NCBI GenBank assembly: GCA_021781455.1 | Contig: JAJXWV010000024.1 | Span: 1 to 64,000, forward strand | DNA length: 64,000 bases | From: Acidobacteriota bacterium | GTDB taxonomy: Bacteria; Acidobacteriota; Thermoanaerobaculia; Gp7-AA8 | Reading direction: 5' to 3' | Shown: positions 56,882-64,000 of the stretch, piece after piece | Layout of the letters: the number at the start of each line of letters is the position of its first letter | How positions within the stretch are numbered: position 1 is the stretch's first letter | Program-made: the position numbers and the translations under genes | The notes under the pieces: generated by a model | What the model saw: only the letters and a program-made list of their open reading frames with translations | Database searches by the model: none | Told to the model about the DNA's origin: nothing

Positions 56882-58105
56882 TCATATGTTGAAAAAGATC
56901 TCCTGGATATGAACGATGTACTTCAGGTTGAACAGCCACCGCAGGACCATCTTGATCGGCAGCGCCATCATGAAAAGGAAGAGGAACGAGCCGACGTAGT
57001 AGCGCGGGCCGCCCATCTTCAGGTAGAAGCGGCGAAACGGTTTCGCGGCCAGCAGCGGCGGCAGGCTCAGGTACGCCAGTACCAGCAGGATCCCGAACGA
57101 CTCCCGCAGGATCCACAGCTTGGGCAGCGGCATGCCTAACAGCTTCACCCAGATGATCTCGGAGAGGTCGACGTTGACCAGTGGTACGAGCTTGTTCGGA
57201 TCCCAGTACTCGAACGGCCCGAAGAAGTTCCAGTTGGGGCCGCGCAGGAACGTGCCGGTGATGATCAGGAACGACCAGAGCACGAGGAAGCCGTAGAGAA
57301 AGACGCCGATCTCCCACTTGCGCTCGCGGAACGAGTAGTAGCCGTTGCCCTTTGGATTGGTGTCGATGTACGGGATGGCCATGAGGCCGACGATGATCAG
57401 CGTCGGCAGGACCACGCCGGCCAGCCAGGGGTCGAAGTAGACCAGCATCTCCTGGAGGCCGAGGAAGTACCAGGGGGCCTTGGCCGGATTCGGAGAGGAG
57501 GTGGGGTTGGCGGCTTCTTCGAGCGGCGCGCGCAGCGCGATCGACCAGACGATCATGACGATCGTCAGCAGGATCATGCAGAGCATCTCCGTGTAGACGA
57601 GGTCCGGCCAGGTGAAGAGCTTCTCGTCCGACTCGGTCTTCTCCCAGGGAATGCCGCCCGCGGCGAGCTGGCGGTCGTTGAGATAGGCCTTCCGCAGCGC
57701 AATCCAGGTGAAGATCCCGAGCAGGAAGATCATCGCGCCGATGGGCACGTTGTCGGGCTTGGCGGCGATGAGAAAGAAGTTCGGGTCGAGCATCGACAGG
57801 CCGAACGCCGCCAGGGCGCCGATCAGCAGCCGCAGCCCCACTCGCTTGTCCCACAGCCGGCCGCCGAGGTTGGACAGCATGAAGAGGATCACGAAGTAGG
57901 CGATGCCGAGGTACAGCAGCGGACGGACGGCGAAACCGACGACGACGAAGAGCGTGCCGAAGGCGATGAAGATCGCCCCCACCTTCGACCGGATCTTCCC
58001 CTCCAGCAGGTTGAAGAACACCACGAACGCGAAGACGGACGTCAACAGCAGGAACGAGGTCGACGCGGCGGACAGGGTGTTGATGAAGTCCTTGAGGAAG
58101 GTCAT
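56882..58105 (-). CDS. cytochrome b C-terminal-like subunit (subunit IV-like, extended)
   Basis: Polytopic 407-aa protein; NPTSSPNPAKAPWYFLGLQEMLVYFDPWLAGVVLPTL is typical of cyt b C-terminal/subunit IV. Confidence 0.88.
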   Translation of the reverse strand: MTFLKDFINTLSAASTSFLLLTSVFAFVVFFNLLEGKIRSKVGAIFIAFGTLFVVVGFAVRPLLYLGIAYFVILFMLSNLGGRLWDKRVGLRLLIGALAAFGLSMLDPNFFLIAAKPDNVPIGAMIFLLGIFTWIALRKAYLNDRQLAAGGIPWEKTESDEKLFTWPDLVYTEMLCMILLTIVMIVWSIALRAPLEEAANPTSSPNPAKAPWYFLGLQEMLVYFDPWLAGVVLPTLIIVGLMAIPYIDTNPKGNGYYSFRERKWEIGVFLYGFLVLWSFLIITGTFLRGPNWNFFGPFEYWDPNKLVPLVNVDLSEIIWVKLLGMPLPKLWILRESFGILLVLAYLSLPPLLAAKPFRRFYLKMGGPRYYVGSFLFLFMMALPIKMVLRWLFNLKYIVHIQEIFFNI

Positions 58106-58118
58106 CGTCGTTCACTTG

Positions 58119-58195
58119 TCTGGCTCCTGGCTCTTCGCTCTTGGCTCTTGGGTTCAGCCGAGGCCCAACAGCCAGGAGCTGAGAGCCAGGAGCCT
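58119..58195. repeat. Phased 7-nt hairpin (GGCTCTT/GGCTCCT family)
   Basis: CTGGCTCCTGGCTCTTCGCTCTTGGCTCTTGGG ... CCCAACAGCCAGGAGCTGAGAGCCAGGAG. Confidence 0.88.
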
Positions 58196-58202
58196 CTCGT
58201 CG

Positions 58203-58988
58203 TCACAACGGCCCGCTGATGCCGCCGTCCTTCCTCACGCGCCAGAAGTGAATGGCCATCAGGAATCCGGCGGCCAGAGGGATGACCATGCAGTGCAGCA
58301 CGTAGAAGCGCAGCAGCGTGGAGGGGCCGATCGACCGGCCGCCGATGAGCGCGAATCGCGCGTCGTCGCCGGCGTGGATCAGCCGTATGTCGCCAAGTTT
58401 TATGAGCCCCGACATGGGGCCCTCGTTTCCCGCGCCGGGTGTGGCGCGCGCCATGTTCGAGCCGACCGTGATGGCCCAGATGGCCAGCTGATCCCACGGC
58501 AGCAGGTACCCGGTGAATGAAAGCAGAAGGGTGAGCACCAGCAGGATCACGCCGATGTTCCAGTTGAACTCGCGGGGCGGCTTGTACGACCCGGTCATGA
58601 AGACGCGGAACATGTGCAGCCAGACCGCGATGACCATGGCGTGCGCACCCCAGCGGTGCATCTCCCGCATGATCCCGAAGGGCGCCTGCTCGCGCAGGTC
58701 CAGGATGTCGGTGAAGGCGTATTCGATCGTGGGGCGGTAATAGAACATCAGCAGCAGGCCCGTGACCGTCTCCACGAGAAACAGGAAGAACGAGGTCCCG
58801 CCCATGCACCAGGTGTAGCTCATGCGCACGCCGGAGCGGCGCACCTTGACCGGATGGAGGTGCAGGATCAGCGAGCCGAGGACCGCCAGGACGCGCTTGC
58901 GGTTCGTGTTCGGAATCCCGACCCGGAAGACCGACTTCCAGATCTGCGAATTGACGATGCCTTCCTGGACGGATTTGAGGTTCGCCAT
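58203..58988 (-). CDS. cytochrome b N-terminal subunit (b6-like)
   Basis: MREMHRWGAHAMVIAVWLHMFRVFMTGSYKPPREFNWNIGV, GYLLPWDQLAIWAITVG, RFYVLHCMVIPL haem-ligand segments. Confidence 0.93.
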   Translation of the reverse strand: MANLKSVQEGIVNSQIWKSVFRVGIPNTNRKRVLAVLGSLILHLHPVKVRRSGVRMSYTWCMGGTSFFLFLVETVTGLLLMFYYRPTIEYAFTDILDLREQAPFGIMREMHRWGAHAMVIAVWLHMFRVFMTGSYKPPREFNWNIGVILLVLTLLLSFTGYLLPWDQLAIWAITVGSNMARATPGAGNEGPMSGLIKLGDIRLIHAGDDARFALIGGRSIGPSTLLRFYVLHCMVIPLAAGFLMAIHFWRVRKDGGISGPL

Positions 58989-59006
58989 CGTGCTCCAGTT
59001 CGTGAA

Positions 59007-59074
59007 AGCTGTTGGCTGTTGGCTCTTGGCTCTTGGGGGGCGGCCCAAGAGCCAAGAGCTAAGAGCCAGGAGCC
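59007..59074. repeat. Phased 7-nt hairpin (GGCTGTT/GGCTCTT family)
   Basis: GCTGTTGGCTGTTGGCTCTTGGCTCTTGGG ... CCCAAGAGCCAAGAGCTAAGAGCCAGGAGC. Confidence 0.9.
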
Positions 59075-59075
59075 G

Positions 59076-59648
59076 CTACGTCTTGATGAACGAATCCGGA
59101 TTGGTCCACTCGCCGCGTTCCTGATGGAACTGGACCGACTTGTCGACGACGATCTGGCCATCCGCGGGATCGAGAAAGATCTTGGCCCGCTCCAGTGGGC
59201 GCGGGGCCGGGCCTTCGAAATTCACGCCGGTGCGGTAGTAGCCGCTGCCATGGCAGGGGCATTTGAATTTGTTCTGCGATTCGAGCCAGTTAGGCGTGCA
59301 GCCGAGGTGCGTGCAGACGGCGATCAGGGCGTACATCACCTTCTCGTTGCGCACGAGCCAGATGCCGTACTTCTCCTTCCAGCGCTCGTCGACTGCGCCG
59401 ACGGTGTAGTCGTTGAGGAAGCCGGCCTTGAATTTCTGGACCGGCTCGAAGAGGACGTTCGGGAACATGAAGCGGCCGAGGATGCTGGCCAGGCCGCCGA
59501 GTGCGGCGGCGAGGGCGACCCAGGCGGTGGTGAGGACGAGAGGAAAACTGCGGCGGGTGATCTCCCCCTGGTCGCGGATGTCCGCGGCGGCGCTCCCGGC
59601 CAGGGGAGTCTTCGGGGCGACTTGGAAGGGGGTGATTTCTTCCGCCAT
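59076..59648 (-). CDS. Rieske [2Fe-2S] protein
   Basis: CTHLGCTPNWLESQNKFKCPCHGSGY; N-terminal TM. Confidence 0.95.
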   Translation of the reverse strand: MAEEITPFQVAPKTPLAGSAAADIRDQGEITRRSFPLVLTTAWVALAAALGGLASILGRFMFPNVLFEPVQKFKAGFLNDYTVGAVDERWKEKYGIWLVRNEKVMYALIAVCTHLGCTPNWLESQNKFKCPCHGSGYYRTGVNFEGPAPRPLERAKIFLDPADGQIVVDKSVQFHQERGEWTNPDSFIKT

Positions 59649-59937
59649 GGGGATGTGAAGTGCTGGTGTGTCGCTAATATCGGCGAATCCGGAAACCATG
59701 TCAATTGAAAATGTGATCTTCGCTACACTGTAACGTGACGTAGCAAGTCGAGCGTGCAGTGGTAGTTGCGAGTTTCGACCCGGCATTTGACGCCGTCGAC
59801 GCCATCCTGAGCAGGCGAAATCGCGCCAGCCGTCACGTTGAGCCGTTCGAGCCGCTCCGCACGCCGCTCGTGTCGGCGAGCTTTTCCAGCGCGCCCAAGG
59901 GGGACAGGCTGGAAAGCCTGTCCCACACGCAGGCGAC

Positions 59938-60810
59938 CTACTTCAGCTCCGCCAGCGCTTCCCGCGCCGCCGACTGCACGCGCAGGCTCGAATCGCCCGA
60001 CAGCGGCTCGAGATCGGGAATCGCCTCGCGCCCGACGAGCCGCGTGATCGAGGAGATGGCCACGATCATCGCGTCTTCCTTCTGGTCTTCGCGCATGCTG
60101 CGAATCCCGTTCAGGTGCTGGCGGTCGAGCATCTCCCGCAACACGGGAAGGGCACGCCGGTCGCCGAACCGCGCCAGCGCCACGGCGGCGTTGAAGCGGA
60201 CGTCCGGCTGCGGATCGCTGAGCGTCGCGGCCAGAAGCGGGATCGCGCGCGGGTCGCCGATCGAGCCGAGCGCGTAGAGCGCCGTCACGCGCACGTCCTT
60301 CTCGTCGTCTCCGGCCGCTTTCATGACCTGCGGCACCGCGGCGGGATCGTGAAGCTCGCCGAGAGCGAGCAGCGCGTAGATCCTCGTCTCGACGTCCTTC
60401 TCGTCGAGCGAGGCCACCAGCAGCGGCGTGGCCCGGCGGTCGCCGAGGTTGCCGAGGACCATCGAGAGATAGCGCCGGACGCGGGGATCGTCGCTCTTCG
60501 AGGAGACGTAGAGCGCCGCCACTTCCTGCTCGAGGTTCGGGTACTTCTTCGCCTCGCCCCGCTTGAGCGACTTCGACAGCTGATAGGCCGCCTGCCACCG
60601 CTCGTGCGAGCTCCCCGACCGGATCTGGTTCAGGTAATCGGGGATGGACTGGCCGTCGGAGGCGAGCTTGCCGAACAGAAAGAAGACGCCGACGGCGATG
60701 ACCACGATGCCGAGCGGAAAGACGACGAACTGGAAGAGGATCGTGCGCGCCGATTCCTTCGGCACGTCAGCGGAGGGGTCGTCGGCGAAGTCGGGCTCGC
60801 GGGGAGGCAT
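59938..60810 (-). CDS. HEAT-repeat protein with N-terminal TM
   Basis: Repeated DPRVRRYLSMVLGNLGD / DEKDVRVTALYALGSIGDPRAIPLL / DVRFNAAVALARFGD units. Confidence 0.85.
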   Translation of the reverse strand: MPPREPDFADDPSADVPKESARTILFQFVVFPLGIVVIAVGVFFLFGKLASDGQSIPDYLNQIRSGSSHERWQAAYQLSKSLKRGEAKKYPNLEQEVAALYVSSKSDDPRVRRYLSMVLGNLGDRRATPLLVASLDEKDVETRIYALLALGELHDPAAVPQVMKAAGDDEKDVRVTALYALGSIGDPRAIPLLAATLSDPQPDVRFNAAVALARFGDRRALPVLREMLDRQHLNGIRSMREDQKEDAMIVAISSITRLVGREAIPDLEPLSGDSSLRVQSAAREALAELK

Positions 60811-60814
60811 ATCC

Positions 60815-60913
60815 AAGTGCTGAGTACTGAGTGCTGAGTACTGAGTGCTGAGTGCTGAGTGCTGAGAAGGCAGCGTCGCCCACTCAGTACTCAGCACTCA
60901 GTACTCAGCACTT
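60815..60913. repeat. Phased 7-nt hairpin (CTGAGTN family)
   Basis: AAGTGCTGAGTACTGAGTGCTGAGTACTGAGTGCTGAGTGCTGAGTGCTGAG ... CTCAGTACTCAGCACTCAGTACTCAGCACTT. Confidence 0.92.
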
Positions 60914-60918
60914 CGTCA

Positions 60919-61392
60919 TCACCTTCCGGTCCCGATCACGACAAACTCGGGCAGGTACGTCTTGAGCTGCGTGGGCGCCTCAGGCACGACGATGGCGTCC
61001 TTGTCGCAGACTGATTCGCAGAGGCGGCAGGCCACGCACTTGTCCTTCACCACCGCGGCGATCTTGTAGTGATTCGCCACCGTCTCGTCCTCGGCAGCCA
61101 CCATGGCGATGGCGTCGAACGGACAGATGTCGACGCAGAACTCGCAGCCGGTGCAGAGCTCCTTGATCACCTCCGCCTTCGGGATCTCCTTCGGCTTGAC
61201 GCGCGGGATCAGCTCACCGTGCTGGTTCTGGATGGCGTCCACCGGGCAGTAGATGCCGCAGACGGAGCAGTCGATGCAGCGCTCCGGGTGGATGTAGAAC
61301 ATCTCCTTGGTGGTGCCCCAGATCGTGTTGGTGGGGCACTTGACCTCGCAGACACCGCAGCCGATGCACTTGTCGGTGATGAAATGTGGCAT
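60919..61392 (-). CDS. polyferredoxin with four [4Fe-4S] motifs
   Basis: CIGCGVCEVKCP, CIDCSVCGIYCP, CTGCEFCVDICP, CVACRLCESVCDKD. Confidence 0.88.
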   Translation of the reverse strand: MPHFITDKCIGCGVCEVKCPTNTIWGTTKEMFYIHPERCIDCSVCGIYCPVDAIQNQHGELIPRVKPKEIPKAEVIKELCTGCEFCVDICPFDAIAMVAAEDETVANHYKIAAVVKDKCVACRLCESVCDKDAIVVPEAPTQLKTYLPEFVVIGTGR

Positions 61393-61409
61393 GGGATTGT
61401 GGAATCAGT

Positions 61410-62831
61410 TTAGCGTACGAACGCCACCACGGCCCGCTCATTCACGTACAACGGCTTGACTGTGCGCGTCTTGCGCAGGATTGACAGCTCCGGCGCGGCG
61501 CGCTCCCCGATCCAGACGAACGGACCCGCCGGCGCGGCCGTCTGCGGAGTCGGAAACGCACGCCATCCCGGATGAATTGCCTGCTCCGCCGGCATGGCCA
61601 GCAGATGAGCATGCACGTTCGCCGCCGCCTCGAGGTAGCAGTAGCCGGACGCGACCACGGTGTCGGTCGGGCGGACGTGAGCGGCGGTCCAGAGCGCGGC
61701 GGCGCGGTACGGATCGACGGAACGGCCGGCGTGATCGGCAATGCCCGCACCGGCGACGCTCACGCCGATGAGGAGAAACGCGGCCAGGAGCAGCCGCCGC
61801 AGCGGGGCACTGCAGGCGTCGAGGGAAGCGCCGATCCAGAGCACCAGCGGCACGGCGATCACGGATTCGAGGCGCATCGGGAAGTAGACGCCGGCGAGGA
61901 CGGCCGCGCCCAGCGGAATCAATGTCGCCGAGGCGGCGAAGACGAGCAGTGGGGAAAAGGCTCTGCGGCTGGCGAGCGGCGCCGCGATCGCGATCAGCAG
62001 CAGAACGGCCGCCGCCAGCACCAGCCAGCGTGGCACAGGAGCGAACAGTGCGTAGGGATAAGCACCGGCGAACGAGAGGTCCTGGGTCCACGACCAGCGC
62101 GACTCGTGCAGCCACTGCATCGCTTCGCGCGGCTGGTGCAGCGCGAGCCAGAAGCCGGGAATGAAGAGAACGATCGCCGCGAAAAACGCCGTCCCCCGGT
62201 GTAGCGTCCCCCCGTGTAGGACAGGCTTTCCAGCCTGTCCCTCGTGTAGGACAGGCTTTCCAGCCTGTCCCTCGTGTAGGACAGGCTTTCCAGCCTGTCC
62301 CCCGTGAACGACGAGCACCAGCGGAAAAAACAGCGCGCCGTAGTAATGCGAATACGCCGCCGCGACGAACATCGCCGCGGCGACGAACGGGCGATCGCTC
62401 CAGACCGCGAGCAGGCCAGCCGCTGCGAACATCGCACAGAGCGCGTAGGCGCGGGCATCGATGGCGAACAGCACCGCGGGCGGGTAGACCGCCAGCAGCG
62501 CAGCGGCGAGGAAGCGTACGTTCCCGAGCGGCCGCGCACTCACGATCAACGCCAGCGTGACCGTCGAGGCGATCAGCGACAGAACGCGAATGGCATCGAC
62601 CGAGCGCAGCGCCAGCGCATGCACGACGAAGTAGAACAGCGGCGGCCCGGAGTCGTGTCTCAGCGCCTCCAGAATGCCGGCGAACGGCTTCGACACGATC
62701 CAGAGGGTGAAGAGCTCGTCGAAGAACGGCTCGCGGACGCGGAGGAGCGCGATGCGAAGAGCCAGAAATACGAAGACGATCGCCGCGACGATCGCAGCCT
62801 GTCCGCGGCGGGATTCGAGAAGATCGTTCAT
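61410..62831 (-). CDS. GT39/ArnT-like polytopic glycosyltransferase family protein
   Basis: N-terminal REPFFDELFTLWIVSKPFAGIL (catalytic Asp-Glu region) and many TMs; contains three 10-aa repeats. Confidence 0.75.
   Translation of the reverse strand: MNDLLESRRGQAAIVAAIVFVFLALRIALLRVREPFFDELFTLWIVSKPFAGILEALRHDSGPPLFYFVVHALALRSVDAIRVLSLIASTVTLALIVSARPLGNVRFLAAALLAVYPPAVLFAIDARAYALCAMFAAAGLLAVWSDRPFVAAAMFVAAAYSHYYGALFFPLVLVVHGGQAGKPVLHEGQAGKPVLHEGQAGKPVLHGGTLHRGTAFFAAIVLFIPGFWLALHQPREAMQWLHESRWSWTQDLSFAGAYPYALFAPVPRWLVLAAAVLLLIAIAAPLASRRAFSPLLVFAASATLIPLGAAVLAGVYFPMRLESVIAVPLVLWIGASLDACSAPLRRLLLAAFLLIGVSVAGAGIADHAGRSVDPYRAAALWTAAHVRPTDTVVASGYCYLEAAANVHAHLLAMPAEQAIHPGWRAFPTPQTAAPAGPFVWIGERAAPELSILRKTRTVKPLYVNERAVVAFVR
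62213..62303. repeat. Three tandem 30-bp palindromic units (family E) inside a CDS
   Basis: CGTGTAGGACAGGCTTTCCAGCCTGTCCCT three times; encodes HEGQAGKPVL-type decapeptides in the minus-strand ORF. Confidence 0.95.
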
Positions 62832-62893
62832 CGCGTGTGGAGCGGGCGTTCCAGCCCGCTCCGGCGGCAGGCTGGAGAGCCTGCCCGCACCGG

Positions 62894-63280
62894 CTACGCC
62901 GCGGCCAGCAGGTCGGAGATCGTCTTGATCAGGTGCGACGACTGGATGGGCTTGGAGATGTACGCGTTCGCCCCCAGGGCCAGCCCGCGCTCCCGATCCT
63001 CTTCCGCCCCTTCGGTGGTGATGATGATGATGGGGATGGCCTTGAGCTGCGCATTCTGCCGCACCAGGGACACGAGCTTGAGCCCGTCCATGACCGGCAT
63101 ATTGATGTCGGTCAGGATCAGGTCGATCCTGTCGGGGCCGGACAGTTTCTTCAGCGCATCCACGCCGTCAACGGCCTCGATGATCTTCGCTCCCTTGAAT
63201 CGCTTCAGGGAAAACGAGATCAACTGGCGCATCGTCGGGCTGTCTTCGACGACGAGGAAGTTGGCGTTGTCGAGTGACAA
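62894..63280 (-). CDS. CheY-like response regulator
   Basis: LVVEDSPTMRQLISFSLKRF, DLILTDINMPVMDGLKLVSLVR, GANAYISKPIQ. Confidence 0.93.
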   Translation of the reverse strand: MSLDNANFLVVEDSPTMRQLISFSLKRFKGAKIIEAVDGVDALKKLSGPDRIDLILTDINMPVMDGLKLVSLVRQNAQLKAIPIIIITTEGAEEDRERGLALGANAYISKPIQSSHLIKTISDLLAAA

Positions 63281-63291
63281 ATTCGGCCTCT

Positions 63292-64000
63292 TCAGTTCGT
63301 GGTGAGCAGGTCGAGGAAGCTCTGGATGGTATTGAGCTTCCGTTCCGACTGCGAGTAAAGCTTCGAGGAAAAAATGGCCGTGGCCGCATGCGCGGCCAGC
63401 AGCGAGAAGAGCTCGTAATCGACAGCTGTGAAGGCGTCCTTCTGCTGCAGCAGCTTGTAGATGACGATCAGGCCGATGACGTGTTCCTTGATCTTCAGCG
63501 GCACGGCCGCGAGCGGCTTTTCGATCGTGACCCGGCCGCCTTCGACGTCCTGGTTGATGTAGTAGCTCTCTCCGGTGCGCGCCACCTGGCCGAGGACGCC
63601 CTCGCCCAGCCGCGTGGAGATGCTCTCCACCCCCGGCATGACGTCGCCGCCTTCGCTGGCGATGGTCTTGAGCTCGTTGGTCTTCTCGTCGAGCAGCAGG
63701 ATGGCGAACGACTCCGCCCCCACCAGGTTGATGATGATCTCCTGGACGATCTGCACGACCTCCTTGAAGTCGAGCGTGGAGTGGAGCTGGTAGCTGGCCA
63801 CGTAAAGGTTGGCCAGGTTGTTGTTCTGCTCCTCGATCTCGATGTAGCGGCTGGCGAAGTCCTTGTTCTCCTCTTCCACTTCGCGGAAGCGCTGGGCCAT
63901 GTGGCGGTTTTCTTCGGCCAGCTGCTGGACTTCGGCTCGGAGACGGTCGACTTCGTCGCGGGAGCTGCCGACCGAAGACTCGGTCTCCAGCGCGGCCAGG
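63292..64000 (-). CDS. GAF domain protein, partial (5' end beyond window)
   Basis: HSTLDFKEVVQIVQEIIINLVGAESFAILLLDEKTNELKTIAS...GVLGQVARTGESYYINQD; coding continues to the window edge. Confidence 0.82.
   Translation of the reverse strand, partial: LAALETESSVGSSRDEVDRLRAEVQQLAEENRHMAQRFREVEEENKDFASRYIEIEEQNNNLANLYVASYQLHSTLDFKEVVQIVQEIIINLVGAESFAILLLDEKTNELKTIASEGGDVMPGVESISTRLGEGVLGQVARTGESYYINQDVEGGRVTIEKPLAAVPLKIKEHVIGLIVIYKLLQQKDAFTAVDYELFSLLAAHAATAIFSSKLYSQSERKLNTIQSFLDLLTTN

Noticed and set aside
60815-60913. CTGAGTN repeats as a simple microsatellite
   Set aside because: Arms are reverse-complementary and units phased but degenerate, the same architecture as other loci with different units; treated as the hairpin family instead.
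62213-62303. Regular 30-bp repeats as a possible CRISPR array
   Set aside because: Units are directly contiguous without spacers, palindromic, inside a coding sequence, and related to dispersed repeats; no cas genes seen.

Overview
High-GC bacterial chromosomal window, probably Acidobacteriota-like (inferred from gene content and repeat style; low confidence). It holds about 58 supported protein genes. I saw no rRNA, tRNA, CRISPR array, prophage or transposase gene. Main blocks: (1) a minus-strand class I ATP-dependent benzoyl-CoA reductase cluster (bcrC-B-A-D) with 6-OCH-CoA hydrolase (oah/bamA) and 6-hydroxycyclohexenoyl-CoA dehydrogenase (had), about 7.5-15.5 kb; (2) mixed housekeeping genes (O-antigen ligase, trans-sulfuration enzyme, RNase Z, phosphohexomutase, FtsY, a ClpX-like ATPase); (3) an AddB/AddA-like helicase-nuclease pair (32.5-39.0 kb); (4) a long minus-strand respiratory cluster (44.1-59.7 kb) with Rieske protein, split cytochrome b, a ~1097-aa octaheme cytochrome c, a cupredoxin-like lipoprotein, aa3-type oxidase subunits, CtaA, CtaB, SCO and DUF420. 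The most unusual layer is repeat structure. At least 18 loci, mostly spacers, carry hairpins or arms built from phased 7- or 8-nt degenerate tandem units. The unit sequence differs between most loci while the architecture is constant. Several palindromic/REP-like or MITE-like families are also present, and some copies sit in frame inside coding sequences (bcrA, bcrD, addB, addA, a GT39-like protein). All calls are by eye from sequence and ORF translations; no search or alignment was run.
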